From an uncultured Oscillospiraceae bacterium (GTDB taxonomy: Bacteria > Bacillota > Clostridia > Oscillospirales > Oscillospiraceae), in the NCBI GenBank assembly GCA_934589675.1, contig CAKTOF010000003.1, positions 100,076 through 164,075 on the forward strand: DNA of 64,000 bases. The letters are read 5' to 3'. Below the pieces are notes generated by a model. That model ran no database searches and was not told the DNA's origin. It worked only from the letters and a program-made list of their open reading frames with translations. Positions 8,536-17,423 of the stretch are shown in pieces (within the stretch, counting starts at the first letter, position 1; every line of letters begins with the position of its first letter). Made by a program: the position numbers and the translations under genes.

Positions 8536-9501
8536 TTAAAGGTGGTAGAACTCTTTTTCGAACTTGTCCTGCTCCTGACGCAGGATGGCGTAGTACGGGT
8601 CGTCGATCGGGACGAGGTCGGAGATGAAGTTTCCACCGGGCGCGAGCGTGCGGAACCAGCCCTGCATCTGCGCGCGGATCTCGTCCTCGGTCATGTCGAG
8701 CGCGCTCATCTGCTTGTCGAAGATGGCAAGACGCAGAATGATGTCGCGGCCGTAGGTGTCCTTGATGTGCTTGAGGTCGTTGCACGTCTGAAGCGGCTGG
8801 AGAATGTCCATGCCAAGCTCTACAAAGTCGCCGACAAGCGGCGTGATATAGCCGCACGAGTGCAGCTCGAACTTCATGCCGAGGCTGTGCACATGGTCGA
8901 CGAGCTCTTTCCAGTACGGTGGGAAGAATTCGCGCCACATCTCGGGCGAGAGGAACGTGGCGCGCATGGTGCCGTAGTCGTCGTCGAAAATGATGATGTC
9001 CGGGTGCAGGTATTCCGCGACGCAGGAGGCGACCTCTTTTTTATAGTCGCACATTGCGCGGAAGAACGCGTGGACGGTCTCCGGCTCTTCGTAAAATGCG
9101 CACAGCGCGTCCTCAAAGCCGATGAGGCAGTGCATACGCTCAAAGAAGCCGACGAGCGAGCGGACGGCCAGCACCTGCTTTTCCGGGTCATAGTGCTTCA
9201 GCGCGCGCTGCGCAAAGCCCGCCCAGTCGTACTGGCGCACCTTTTCCGGTGTCGGAACGACGGAGGGGAAGTCCTCAAGCTCCTCGAGCCGCTGCGTTCC
9301 GGGGGTGATGGTCGCGCCGTCGAGCGCGCCGGTGCCGAATTCCGTCCACGAGCAGCCGAACCAGTCCGTGCCGATCTGCACGCCGCCGGCCTTGCCGAAC
9401 TCGTGCTCGCCGGGCGTAAAGACGAGATAGCTGTCCTCTGGCTGGACGAGACGGCTGGGCTCTTCGTGTGCAAGAACCTTCAGATAATCCGATTTTGCCA
9501 T
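8536..9501 (-). CDS. Uroporphyrinogen decarboxylase-like protein (MtaA/CmuA-type methyltransferase fold)
   Basis: 321 aa, a TIM-barrel of the UroD superfamily. It has the zinc-type motif HSCG at residues 214-217, which is found in the cobalamin-dependent methyltransferase branch (MtaA/CmuA/RamA-related) and not in true HemE. Heme synthesis genes are absent here, so a haem role is unlikely. Start ATG 9501 has AAGGAG 7 nt upstream. It is cotranscribed 18 nt after a GH3 glycosidase, so a role in processing methylated or aryl-glycosidic substrates is possible, but this is inference from context only. Confidence 0.8.
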   Translation of the reverse strand: MAKSDYLKVLAHEEPSRLVQPEDSYLVFTPGEHEFGKAGGVQIGTDWFGCSWTEFGTGALDGATITPGTQRLEELEDFPSVVPTPEKVRQYDWAGFAQRALKHYDPEKQVLAVRSLVGFFERMHCLIGFEDALCAFYEEPETVHAFFRAMCDYKKEVASCVAEYLHPDIIIFDDDYGTMRATFLSPEMWREFFPPYWKELVDHVHSLGMKFELHSCGYITPLVGDFVELGMDILQPLQTCNDLKHIKDTYGRDIILRLAIFDKQMSALDMTEDEIRAQMQGWFRTLAPGGNFISDLVPIDDPYYAILRQEQDKFEKEFYHL

Positions 9502-9519
9502 GTTGATTCTCCTTTATTT

Positions 9520-11958
9520 TCAACCCGCAGCCGGGTCCGGATACCGTTTGAGCACAACGCGCAGGATGCGCGCGGCAGCGCGGCGAAGGTCGTCGCGCGT
9601 CGGGGTGACGCTCACCCGGGAAAGGCCGCGGCTGACCGCCCTCTCGCCGGACTCAATGGCGGCGCAGAGCGCCTTCGCTTCTGCCTCGCCGCCGGGCTGC
9701 ATCATGTCGTTGCCGACGCATACGCTGATGGCCGGCGTTGACATGCCGCCGCCCCAGTCGGTCATGATGAGGCCGTCAAAGCCCCACTCGCAGCGCGCAA
9801 GCAGCGTGCAAAGGCCAAAGTTGTCGGCTGCGGGCGTGCCGTTCAAGTCGTTGTAGCTCGTCATGATGGCCCACGGGCGGCCGAGCTTTACGGCAAGCTC
9901 GAACCCGCGCAGATACAGCTCGCGCAGCGTCTGCTCGTCGGCGACGGAGTTCGACAGCTCGCGCAGCTCCTCCTGAGAGTTGGCGGCAAAGTGCTTGAGC
10001 GTGACGCCGACGCCGCACGACTGCACGCCGCGCGTGACGGCGGCGGCCATGAGACCGGTGACGAGCGGGTCCTCGGAGTAGTATTCAAAGTTGCGGCCGC
10101 AGAGCGGATTGCGGTGCAGATTCATGCCGGGCGCAAGCCACAGGTCGACGTTCAGTTCGCGCATCTCCTCGCCGACGGAGCGGCCGATGGCATGGGCCAA
10201 CTCCGTGTCCCATGACGAGGCGAGCAGCGTGCCGACGGGGTAGGCCGTGCAGTTCTGCTGGAGCGTCTCGTTCCCGTTGTCGTCTCTGACGGACTGTGTC
10301 AGGCGCAGCCCGGCCGGGCCGTCGGCGAGAATGAGCGGGGGAATGCCGTATGCCTCAAAATCATGCGTCTGCCCGGCGGAGCCGGCCACGCGCAGGGAAA
10401 TGCAGCCGACGTTGAAGGCCATATCGCCGACAGGCCCCATGCCCCTGCCGCAGCAGAGCGCGGCGAGCTCTTCGGTCGTCATGCAGGCGGTCAGATCGTC
10501 CAGCGTGCAGCGGCCCGCGCGCACGTCGTCAAGCGTCCAGGCGCCCTCCACGCCGATCTCGGGCGTGTCAGGCTCTTCATAGACAAGCGCTTCCGTCCGG
10601 AATGCCGCCGGGTCGACCGGAATGGCCGCGCCGTCCGGCGCTTCGGCGGAAAACTCCGGCGTCTCGGGCATAAGGCGGCCCTGCCAGCCGTCGAAGAGGT
10701 TCTGCCCGCGGCGGACGATCACCTCCTCGGACAGCTCCAAAACGCCTGCGCGCGCGGTGTCGCGCGAATGCGCGCCGACGCGGATGTCATACCGCCCGGC
10801 CTCGAGCACCCATGCAGCGGCGTCCATATCGTAGCTGGCAAGCTCGGCAAGGTCAAACGAAACGTCGACCTCCGCCGTCTCGCCGGGCGCGAGAGGCGCA
10901 GTCTTTGCAAAGCCTGCGAGGATCTGCGGCGCTTTTTTGAGCCGCCCGCGCGGCTGCGAGGCATAGACCTGCACGACGGCGCGGCCGGCAAATCGGTCGC
11001 CCGTGTTTTTGACGCTCGCACGCACGCGCACGCCCGTCCCGCTGAGCGAAACGGCGCCGGGGACGATGGAAAACGTCGTGTAGCTCAGGCCAAAGCCGAA
11101 CGGATAGGCTACGCCGCGGCCATATGCGTCATAGCCGCGGTAGCCCATGAAAATACCCTCGTTATAGTGGATCTCGGCCTGCTCGGCCGTGCCGCCGCCG
11201 TAGGGGAAGGCGGGAAGCTCGAGCACATTGCCGTTCCGGCGCTCTGTACCGAAATCCTGCGCGGGGCAGTCGGAATAGTGGAGCGGCCACGTGTCCGTCA
11301 GATGGCCGGACGGAACAATCGCGCCGGTCAGGATGTCCGCGATGGCGTTTCCGGCCTCCTGACCGGGCAGGGACGTGTAGAGGATCGCGCGGACGCGCGC
11401 GTCGACCTCGGACAGATCCGTCACGCCGCAGACATTGAGCAGCAGCACGACGGGCTTTTCGGCAAACGCGTCGCAGACCGTGCAGATCTCGTTGACCTCT
11501 GCCTGCTGGAGCAGATAGTCGCCGCGCGCAATTTTCCGGTCGCCGCCCTCGCCCGCGACGCGGGAGATGACGACGATGGCCGCGTCCGCGTGCGCTGCGG
11601 CGTCGGCGGCCGTTTCGGCGCTCAGCGGCATCTCCGGGCTTGACGGGTCGGCGACCTGCGGGAACTGCTTGACCGGCTGCGGGTGCGCGCGGTCGTATTC
11701 TTCATACGCCTGCGCGAGCGGCTCGTAGATGGTGAGCGCCGGGCAGGCGCGCAGGCCGTCGAGAATGCTGACGTTTGACACGTTGTTCACTTCGCCGGAG
11801 CCCGTGCCGCCCTTCACTGTCCGGATCTGCCCAATGCCGAACACGGCGACGCGGCACTGCGGCAGCGGCAGCGCGCCGCCCTCATTTTTGAGCAGCACCA
11901 TGCACTGCGCGGCCGCCGCGCGGACAAATTCTTTTCGTTCTTCGCCCTTGATGACCAT
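9520..11958 (-). CDS. Glycoside hydrolase family 3 beta-glucosidase with permuted domain order
   Basis: 812 aa, no signal peptide, so cytoplasmic. Domain order is reversed relative to classic GH3. The alpha/beta sandwich (GH3 C-terminal domain) comes first (about 14-260, starting with MVLLKNEGGALPL), then a fibronectin III-like domain (about 320-400), then the TIM-barrel (about 490-790). The barrel contains KHFAANSQEE, and the nucleophile Asp at about residue 734 lies in DGLIMTDWGGG. The same order is known in ruminococcal and Butyrivibrio beta-glucosidases. Expected activity: hydrolysis of beta-linked glucosides or xylosides imported into the cell. First gene of a two-gene operon. Confidence 0.92.
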   Translation of the reverse strand: MVIKGEERKEFVRAAAAQCMVLLKNEGGALPLPQCRVAVFGIGQIRTVKGGTGSGEVNNVSNVSILDGLRACPALTIYEPLAQAYEEYDRAHPQPVKQFPQVADPSSPEMPLSAETAADAAAHADAAIVVISRVAGEGGDRKIARGDYLLQQAEVNEICTVCDAFAEKPVVLLLNVCGVTDLSEVDARVRAILYTSLPGQEAGNAIADILTGAIVPSGHLTDTWPLHYSDCPAQDFGTERRNGNVLELPAFPYGGGTAEQAEIHYNEGIFMGYRGYDAYGRGVAYPFGFGLSYTTFSIVPGAVSLSGTGVRVRASVKNTGDRFAGRAVVQVYASQPRGRLKKAPQILAGFAKTAPLAPGETAEVDVSFDLAELASYDMDAAAWVLEAGRYDIRVGAHSRDTARAGVLELSEEVIVRRGQNLFDGWQGRLMPETPEFSAEAPDGAAIPVDPAAFRTEALVYEEPDTPEIGVEGAWTLDDVRAGRCTLDDLTACMTTEELAALCCGRGMGPVGDMAFNVGCISLRVAGSAGQTHDFEAYGIPPLILADGPAGLRLTQSVRDDNGNETLQQNCTAYPVGTLLASSWDTELAHAIGRSVGEEMRELNVDLWLAPGMNLHRNPLCGRNFEYYSEDPLVTGLMAAAVTRGVQSCGVGVTLKHFAANSQEELRELSNSVADEQTLRELYLRGFELAVKLGRPWAIMTSYNDLNGTPAADNFGLCTLLARCEWGFDGLIMTDWGGGMSTPAISVCVGNDMMQPGGEAEAKALCAAIESGERAVSRGLSRVSVTPTRDDLRRAAARILRVVLKRYPDPAAG

Positions 11959-11988
11959 GACTGCACCGCCTTCAGATTTGATATATCC

Positions 11989-12017
11989 AGTATAAACGAC
12001 AAATTGCCGTACGTCAA
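11989..12017 (-). promoter_or_regulatory. Promoter of the GH3-UroD-like operon
   Basis: Minus strand: -35 TTGACG (12012-12017), -10 TATACT (11989-11994), 17-bp spacer, 30 nt upstream of the GH3 start. Confidence 0.65.
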
Positions 12018-12052
12018 CGCACGGAAAAATGGCTGCTTAGCGATAAAAAAGT

Positions 12053-12081
12053 TTGCGTTTTACCTTTAGACGCTGTACAAT
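12053..12081 (+). promoter_or_regulatory. Promoter of the MATE exporter gene
   Basis: -35 TTGCGT (12053-12058), -10 TACAAT (12076-12081), 17-bp spacer. Divergent from the GH3 promoter, 35 bp apart. Confidence 0.6.
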
Positions 12082-12109
12082 AGAGGTAAGAATTTGGGAG
12101 GGGATCTTC

Positions 12110-13513
12110 TTGGCGGAAAAAACAATGGTGCGAGATCTGACGCAGGGGAGCGTCACGCGGCTTCTTCTGCGGTTTGCGTTTCCATTTATGCTGTCGAACC
12201 TTTTGCAGACGGTCTACAACATGGTCGACATGATCGTCGTCGGCCAGTACGTCGGCAAGGTCGGCCTGTCCGCCGTCGGAACGGGCAGCGAGATCCTGCA
12301 CATGATGACGTTTGTCGGCATGGGATTTTCCAGCGCGGGGCAGATCATGATCTCGCAGTACGTCGGCCGCAAGGATATGGCGTCCATCAAAAAGACGATC
12401 GGCAGCATGTTCACGATCATTCTCTCAAGCGCGGTCGTCCTGACGGTGGCCTGCCTCGTGTTTGCAAAGCCGATCCTGAACGCGCTCAACGTTCCGGCTG
12501 AGGCGTACAGCGAGGCGTTTGACTATTCGATCGTCTGTTACATCGGCCTGTTTTTTATCTATGGCTATAACACCGTCAGCGCCATTCTGCGCGGCATGGG
12601 CGACTCGCGGCGGCCTTTCGTGTTCATCGCCATTGCGGCCGTCATGAACCTCGTGCTCGACCTGCTGCTTGTCGCGGTTTTTGATATGCGCTCGTTCGGC
12701 GCGGCGCTTGCAACCGTCATGGGGCAGGGCTTCTCGTTCATCGTGTCTGTCGTCTATCTCTACCGCCACCGCGACGCGTTCGGGTTTGACTTCAAGCTGA
12801 AGAGCTTCAAGGTCGACGTTGCAATCATGAAGCTCATGATGCGCCTTGGCCTTCCGATGATGCTTCAGAGCTGCGCCATCAGCATCTCCATGCTGTTTGT
12901 CACGTCGTATATCAACGACTACGGCGTCACGGCCTCGGCCGTCACGGGCGTAGGCAACAAGCTCGGTCTGGTCATGACCGTCGTCTCAAACTCCATGAAC
13001 ATGGCCGGTTCGTCCATGATCGGCCAGAACCTCGCGGCGGGGAAGCAGGAGCGCGTACCGAAGATCGTGCGTATGTCCATGCTCGTCTCGTGCGGGTTTG
13101 CGCTGTTTTTGTCTGCGGTCATGCTCGCGTTGCCGGAGCAGGTGTTTTCCCTGTTCAATTCCGAGCCGGAGGTGCTGGCCATGGCGCATACCTACGCGCC
13201 CATTGCGGTCATCAATTTCTTTGGCTTTGCCACGCGCGCGCCGTTCTTCTCGCTCATCAACGGCATCGGCTTTGCCTCGTTCGGGCTGTTTGTCGGCCTG
13301 ATGGACGGGGTTGTGATGCGCATCGGCCTCATCCTGCTCTTTGACAAGGTGTTCTCGCTGGGGCTTCTTGGCGTGTGGCTCGGCCATGCGCTTGCTGGGT
13401 ATACCTGCTCGTTCATCGGCGGCGGGTACTACCTGTCCGGCCGCTGGAAGCGGCGCAAGCTCATCATCGGCGACGCCGCAGCGGCGGAGGCTCCGGCCGA
13501 GGTCGAAGAATAA
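12110..13513 (+). CDS. MATE family efflux transporter
   Basis: 467 aa, twelve predicted hydrophobic segments in two homologous halves. It opens with MTQGS-like text (VRDLTQGSVTRLLLRFAFPFML), which is typical of clostridial MATE proteins. MATE exporters use a Na+ or H+ gradient to expel cationic drugs or metabolites. Start taken as TTG 12110, because GGGAGGGG ends 6 nt before it; the ATG at 12125 has no site of its own. Divergently placed from the GH3 operon, without a visible regulator gene. Confidence 0.92.
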   Translation: MAEKTMVRDLTQGSVTRLLLRFAFPFMLSNLLQTVYNMVDMIVVGQYVGKVGLSAVGTGSEILHMMTFVGMGFSSAGQIMISQYVGRKDMASIKKTIGSMFTIILSSAVVLTVACLVFAKPILNALNVPAEAYSEAFDYSIVCYIGLFFIYGYNTVSAILRGMGDSRRPFVFIAIAAVMNLVLDLLLVAVFDMRSFGAALATVMGQGFSFIVSVVYLYRHRDAFGFDFKLKSFKVDVAIMKLMMRLGLPMMLQSCAISISMLFVTSYINDYGVTASAVTGVGNKLGLVMTVVSNSMNMAGSSMIGQNLAAGKQERVPKIVRMSMLVSCGFALFLSAVMLALPEQVFSLFNSEPEVLAMAHTYAPIAVINFFGFATRAPFFSLINGIGFASFGLFVGLMDGVVMRIGLILLFDKVFSLGLLGVWLGHALAGYTCSFIGGGYYLSGRWKRRKLIIGDAAAAEAPAEVEE

Positions 13514-13526
13514 AAGAATAAAAATA

Positions 13527-13558
13527 GCCGCGGCCCGGATTACCGGGCCGCGGCTTTT
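13527..13558. terminator. Bidirectional terminator between MATE gene and putP
   Basis: Perfect 12-bp arms GCCGCGGCCCGG (13527-13538) and CCGGGCCGCGGC (13543-13554), TTTT to the right, A-rich run to the left. Confidence 0.85.
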
Positions 13559-13567
13559 CGCATGCGG

Positions 13568-15088
13568 TCAATCGTCGATGCTCGGGTCGGTCGCGCGGGC
13601 GTAGATGGCCGTAACCTCGGAGGAGGGCTTCGGCGTCGCGAGCGAGACGAGCACGGCGGCGAGGAAGCCGGCGACGAAGCCGGGCAGGATCTCATAAATG
13701 CCGGTGCTGCCCGTCAAAAATGTGAGCCACAGGCCGTCGACCGCCGCGCCGACGACGATGCCGGACACAGCGCCCGCGTAGTTCAGGCGCTTCCAGAACA
13801 GCGAGAGGATGACGACCGGCCCGAACGCCGCGCCGAACAGGCCCCATGCGTTTTCGACCATGGCCATGATGTCGCCGGCCCACTCCGAGTCGCTCGAGGC
13901 GATGAGATAGGCGACGACCGAGATGGCGACGACAACAACGCGGCTGACACGCAGGATCTCGCACTCGGAGGCGCGGTTTTTACGGATCAGCGGCTTGTAG
14001 ATGTCGCTCGTAAACGACGACGCTGCGACGAGCAGCTGCGAGTCGGCCGTGCTCATGGATGCGGCGATGATGGCAGCGAGCATCAGACCCGCGATGAAGC
14101 CTGGGAAAATGTCCTCCACGATGCGGATAAAAACGGTGCTGCGGGCGGCGGGAAGGATGGCCGCGGCGAGCGCCGTGCCGTCGCTGAGCAGGTAGGTGCG
14201 GCCCAGAATCGCAAGCGCGCACGTCGCGCCGAGCGAGAGCACGACCCAGACGATGGCGACGGACGAGGCCTTTTTGATCATGGACGGCTTCTCGATGCCC
14301 ATGAAGCGCACGAGAATGTGCGGCATGCCGAAGTAGCCGAGGCCCCAGGAAAGGCCGGTCACGATGTCCTGCCAGCTGGCCGAGAACGGATTGTTGCCGA
14401 AGGCCGTGATGCCTTCGGCGAACGCGCCGTGGTACGTAGAATCAAACGTGCCCGTCAGCGCCATGACGATCGGCACGGCTAAAAGCGCCGCCAGCATGAG
14501 CATGCCCTGGAAAAAGTCCGTCCAGCAGACGGCCTTATAGCCGCCGAGGAACGTATAGCACAGGATGATGGCTGCGAACAGCGCCATGGCGAGCTTTTCG
14601 CGCCCGTCAGCAAACCACGGCACAAGCGAGCAGAGCACCGTCTCGCCGGCGACAAACGCCGAGGCGACGTAGATCGTGAAGCTCACAAGAAAAATGATGG
14701 CGCAGACGATCTTGAGCGCCGGATTGCTCGTTGCAAAGCGGTTTGTCAAGTACTGCGGCAGGGTGATGGCGTCGCCGGACGCCTTGGAGAACCGGCGAAG
14801 CCGCCGCGCGACCAGGATCCAGTTGGCCGCTGTGCCAATGGCAAGGCCGATGCCGATCCACAGCTGACCCATGCCGAAGGCAATGAGGCTGCCGGGGAAG
14901 CCCATGAGCAGCCAGCCGGACATATCCGACGCCTGCGCGCTCATGGCGGTGACCCATGGCCCCATTTTTCGGCCGCCGAGGAAGTAGTCCTTGTCGGACG
15001 TATCGCGGCTTCGCAGGAAGAAATAGATGCCGATGACGAGCACCACGACGAAGTACAGCAAAAATGCTGCAAGTTCACCTACATTCAT
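13568..15088 (-). CDS. putP: Sodium/proline symporter
   Basis: 506 aa, thirteen hydrophobic segments of the sodium:solute symporter (SSS) family and very close in length to E. coli PutP (502 aa). Diagnostic text includes SDKDYFLGGRKMGPWVTAMS (residues about 31-50) and SAQASDMSGWLLMGFPG (about 50-66), the Na+/proline site region. It should import proline with Na+, for osmoprotection or Stickland-type metabolism. It is preceded on the same strand by a tetR gene and by a promoter with a strong palindrome just upstream, so it is probably under that regulator. Confidence 0.9.
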   Translation of the reverse strand: MNVGELAAFLLYFVVVLVIGIYFFLRSRDTSDKDYFLGGRKMGPWVTAMSAQASDMSGWLLMGFPGSLIAFGMGQLWIGIGLAIGTAANWILVARRLRRFSKASGDAITLPQYLTNRFATSNPALKIVCAIIFLVSFTIYVASAFVAGETVLCSLVPWFADGREKLAMALFAAIILCYTFLGGYKAVCWTDFFQGMLMLAALLAVPIVMALTGTFDSTYHGAFAEGITAFGNNPFSASWQDIVTGLSWGLGYFGMPHILVRFMGIEKPSMIKKASSVAIVWVVLSLGATCALAILGRTYLLSDGTALAAAILPAARSTVFIRIVEDIFPGFIAGLMLAAIIAASMSTADSQLLVAASSFTSDIYKPLIRKNRASECEILRVSRVVVVAISVVAYLIASSDSEWAGDIMAMVENAWGLFGAAFGPVVILSLFWKRLNYAGAVSGIVVGAAVDGLWLTFLTGSTGIYEILPGFVAGFLAAVLVSLATPKPSSEVTAIYARATDPSIDD

Positions 15089-15131
15089 AAAATTTGCCTC
15101 TCTTTCGCGAATTGCTGTAGCAATATCAGCG

Positions 15132-15160
15132 AGTATAGCACAAGACTTTGTGGACGTAAA
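15132..15160 (-). promoter_or_regulatory. Promoter of putP
   Basis: Minus strand: -35 TTTACG (15155-15160), -10 TATACT (15132-15137), 17-bp spacer. The -10 itself contains GAGTATAG (plus-strand reading), which repeats 8 bp of the neighbouring operator. Confidence 0.6.
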
Positions 15161-15165
15161 GATGG

Positions 15166-15197
15166 AACGGAGTATAGACTGTATTCTATACTCCGTT
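15166..15197. promoter_or_regulatory. Palindromic operator upstream of putP
   Basis: Perfect inverted repeat: AACGGAGTATAGA (15166-15178) and TCTATACTCCGTT (15185-15197) with a 6-bp centre. No T-run follows it on the minus strand, so it is not the tetR terminator. Size and symmetry suit a dimeric regulator; the TetR protein encoded 40 bp away is the obvious candidate. Confidence 0.6.
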
Positions 15198-15236
15198 CTC
15201 GATTTTTTAAAAAATTATCAGAAAATAAGGTGAAAT

Positions 15237-15875
15237 TCAAATAGACGAATCATTGGAATCAACAGTAGAAGATTCAAAATCTTTTTTTGCGTCGGCGCGA
15301 AAACGGCTCAGAAGCATCGGCAGCATCCGCGCGCTGTATCCGGAGAGGGAATAGTCGCCGTTGCAGATGCACCAGTCGTAGAGCAGCGCGCGCTCGCACA
15401 TGGCGTAGGCCTTCGTAAATTCGTTGGCGGTCAGGTCTCCACGGATCTGCCCGCGCTCGATGCCCTCGGCCGTGATGCGGCGCAGGAGCTTATAATACGT
15501 GCGGTTGTAGTCGAGCAGATGCTTGTCGCCGCGCGTGACAAGCTGCGTGGAGTACATCCTCGCAAGCAGGTCAATGGGCACGGTGTCCTCGATCATGGCG
15601 AACACCTCACGGTTTAAGTACAGCAGCTTGTCAAAGCTGTTGAGCGCCGGGTCGATCGTCTCCATGAGCGACTCGTATTTTTCATCAAACAGAATGGACA
15701 GCGAGCTTAAAAGCGCGTCTTTTCCTTCGAAATAGTGATAGAACGAGCCTTTGCTCGTTCCGGCCTCGGCGATGATCTCGTCGACGGTCGTGTCGTCATA
15801 GCCTTTTTCATAAAAAAGCCGCCATGCCGCGGAGACGATGCGGCTTTTCGTCTGGCGCTTCGGTTTTTCAGCCAT
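15237..15875 (-). CDS. TetR/AcrR family transcriptional regulator
   Basis: 212 aa. N-terminal TetR helix-turn-helix at about residues 12-58, with DEIIAEAGTSKGSFYHYFEGKDALL around the recognition helix. The C-terminal ligand domain is not recognised. Start ATG 15875 has GAGG about 8 nt upstream and its own promoter. It lies upstream of putP on the same strand with a 148-bp gap that holds a perfect palindrome and the putP promoter, so it probably controls putP and possibly itself. Confidence 0.9.
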   Translation of the reverse strand: MAEKPKRQTKSRIVSAAWRLFYEKGYDDTTVDEIIAEAGTSKGSFYHYFEGKDALLSSLSILFDEKYESLMETIDPALNSFDKLLYLNREVFAMIEDTVPIDLLARMYSTQLVTRGDKHLLDYNRTYYKLLRRITAEGIERGQIRGDLTANEFTKAYAMCERALLYDWCICNGDYSLSGYSARMLPMLLSRFRADAKKDFESSTVDSNDSSI

Positions 15876-15905
15876 ATCCGTGCCTCGCTTTGCTCGTTTT
15901 TTCCC

Positions 15906-15934
15906 ATTATAAACGCAATTTCACCAAAAAGCAA
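15906..15934 (-). promoter_or_regulatory. Promoter of the tetR gene
   Basis: Minus strand: -35 TTGCTT (15929-15934), -10 TATAAT (15906-15911), 17-bp spacer. Confidence 0.6.
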
Positions 15935-15935
15935 A

Positions 15936-15961
15936 ACGCACGCCAGGCGGCGTGCGTTTTT
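15936..15961. terminator. Terminator of the NSS transporter gene
   Basis: ACGCACGCC (15936-15944) and GGCGTGCGT (15949-15957) with a 4-nt loop. T-rich on both outer sides, so it can act for the minus-strand transporter gene. Confidence 0.8.
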
Positions 15962-15965
15962 TTGC

Positions 15966-17300
15966 TCAGCTCCACGGGAAGGTCACCATGCCGTAGATGT
16001 AGATGAATGCAATGGCAGCCGGGGCAAAGTAGCGGAAGACCGGCTTCATCCACTGCTTGATCTTCGGGCCCTTGCCCGTATTGGCCTCGAGCACAAAGCT
16101 GTCCCATCCCCAGCCGAACTTATTGCAGCAGAAGAGCGTCAGCAGCAGCGAGCCGAGCGGCAGCACGTTCGTCGAGACGAGGAAGTCCCAGAAATCGAGC
16201 CAGGCCGTGCCCTCGGCAAACGGCTGGAAGTGCAGCACGCTGTAGCCGAGCGCCGTCGTCAGGCCGAGCAGAAAAAGAACCGTGCCGCAGACGGCGCAGC
16301 CCTTCGGGCGCGACCAGCCTGTGAGCTCGCGGACCATGGCAAGAATGTTCTCGCACACGCCGAGCACGGTCGACATGGCCGCGAAGATCATGAACAGGAA
16401 GAACAGCGCGCCCCACACGCGCCCGCCGGCCATGTGGTTAAAGACGCTGGCCATCGTATCAAAGAGCAGGCTCGGCCCGGCGTTGACCTCGAGGCCGTAC
16501 GCGCCGCAGGCGGGGAAGATGATAAAGCCCGCGAGGACGGCCACGAGCGTATCGAGCACCACGACGTGGATGGACTCGCCGAGCAGCGAGCGATCCTTGT
16601 CGATGTAGCTGCCAAAAATGGCCATGCCGCCCTGCCCGGTCGAAAGCGTGAAAAACGCCTGATTCATGGCCGCAACGATGACGGCACCGTTGATCTTGGA
16701 GAAGTCGGGCTTTAAGTAGAACGTCAGCCCCGTGCCGGAGCCTTTGAGGCGGATGCAGTGAACGGCCAGCACGACCATAAGCACGAGCAGCCCGACCATC
16801 ATATACTTCGTGATGCGCTCAAGCCCCTTCTGGAGGTCAAAGCTCAGGATCACAAATGCGGCGAGCAGCGTGACAAACAGGAATCCGACGTTCACACCGG
16901 GGCTTGAGATCATGGCGCCGAAGCCGAACGTCGCATTCTGGCCGGTCAGGAATTTTACGAAATAGTAAATGATCCAGCCGGTGACAACGGCGTAGAACGC
17001 CATCAGGAACACGTTGCCTGCAAGACAGACCCAGCCCCAGAGATCCCACTTGCTTCCGGGCTTTTCCAGCTTCTTGTACATCCGGATCGGGCTGGCCTGC
17101 GCCGCGCGGCCGACGGCAAACTCCATGACGAGCGCCGGGAGGCCAAGGACGAGCAGACAGACGAAGTAGACGAGCATAAAGCTCCCGCCGCCGTTCTGCC
17201 CGCACATCCACGGGAATTTCCACACGTTGCCGCATCCGATGGCGCAGCCGGCCGAAAGCATGATAAAGCCCATCCGGCTGCCAAGTCTTTCTCTCTTCAT
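15966..17300 (-). CDS. Sodium-dependent transporter, NSS/SNF family
   Basis: 444 aa, eleven to twelve hydrophobic segments, LeuT-like fold. The N-terminus reads GSRMGFIMLSAGCAIGCGNVWKFPW (residues about 7-31): it carries the family glycine-rich TM1 and the NVWKFP element of the Na+ and substrate sites. Bacterial NSS members import amino acids such as tryptophan, leucine, tyrosine or methionine with Na+; the substrate cannot be fixed from sequence. It is divergent from a LysR gene with overlapping promoters, the standard arrangement for LysR control. Confidence 0.9.
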   Translation of the reverse strand: MKRERLGSRMGFIMLSAGCAIGCGNVWKFPWMCGQNGGGSFMLVYFVCLLVLGLPALVMEFAVGRAAQASPIRMYKKLEKPGSKWDLWGWVCLAGNVFLMAFYAVVTGWIIYYFVKFLTGQNATFGFGAMISSPGVNVGFLFVTLLAAFVILSFDLQKGLERITKYMMVGLLVLMVVLAVHCIRLKGSGTGLTFYLKPDFSKINGAVIVAAMNQAFFTLSTGQGGMAIFGSYIDKDRSLLGESIHVVVLDTLVAVLAGFIIFPACGAYGLEVNAGPSLLFDTMASVFNHMAGGRVWGALFFLFMIFAAMSTVLGVCENILAMVRELTGWSRPKGCAVCGTVLFLLGLTTALGYSVLHFQPFAEGTAWLDFWDFLVSTNVLPLGSLLLTLFCCNKFGWGWDSFVLEANTGKGPKIKQWMKPVFRYFAPAAIAFIYIYGMVTFPWS

Positions 17301-17338
17301 GTTATCTCCACCTAATTTCCAGTAGTCAGCACTTTACC

Positions 17339-17367
17339 AGCATAGCGCCGGTTTGATCGGTTGTAAA
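17339..17367 (-). promoter_or_regulatory. Promoter of the NSS transporter gene
   Basis: Minus strand: -35 TTTACA (17362-17367), -10 TATGCT (17339-17344), 17-bp spacer. Confidence 0.6.
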
Positions 17368-17389
17368 ATTGTTGATTTCGTGCTATAGT
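17361..17389 (+). promoter_or_regulatory. Promoter of the lysR gene
   Basis: -35 TTGTAA (17361-17366), -10 TATAGT (17384-17389), 17-bp spacer. The -35 box overlaps that of the divergent NSS promoter almost completely. Confidence 0.6.
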
Positions 17390-17423
17390 AACGAAAAATT
17401 CGTTTGCGCAAGGGGGTTCTATC

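Noticed and set aside
8536..9501. HemE (true uroporphyrinogen decarboxylase)
   Set aside because: It carries the HSCG motif of the methyltransferase branch, and no haem genes are nearby.
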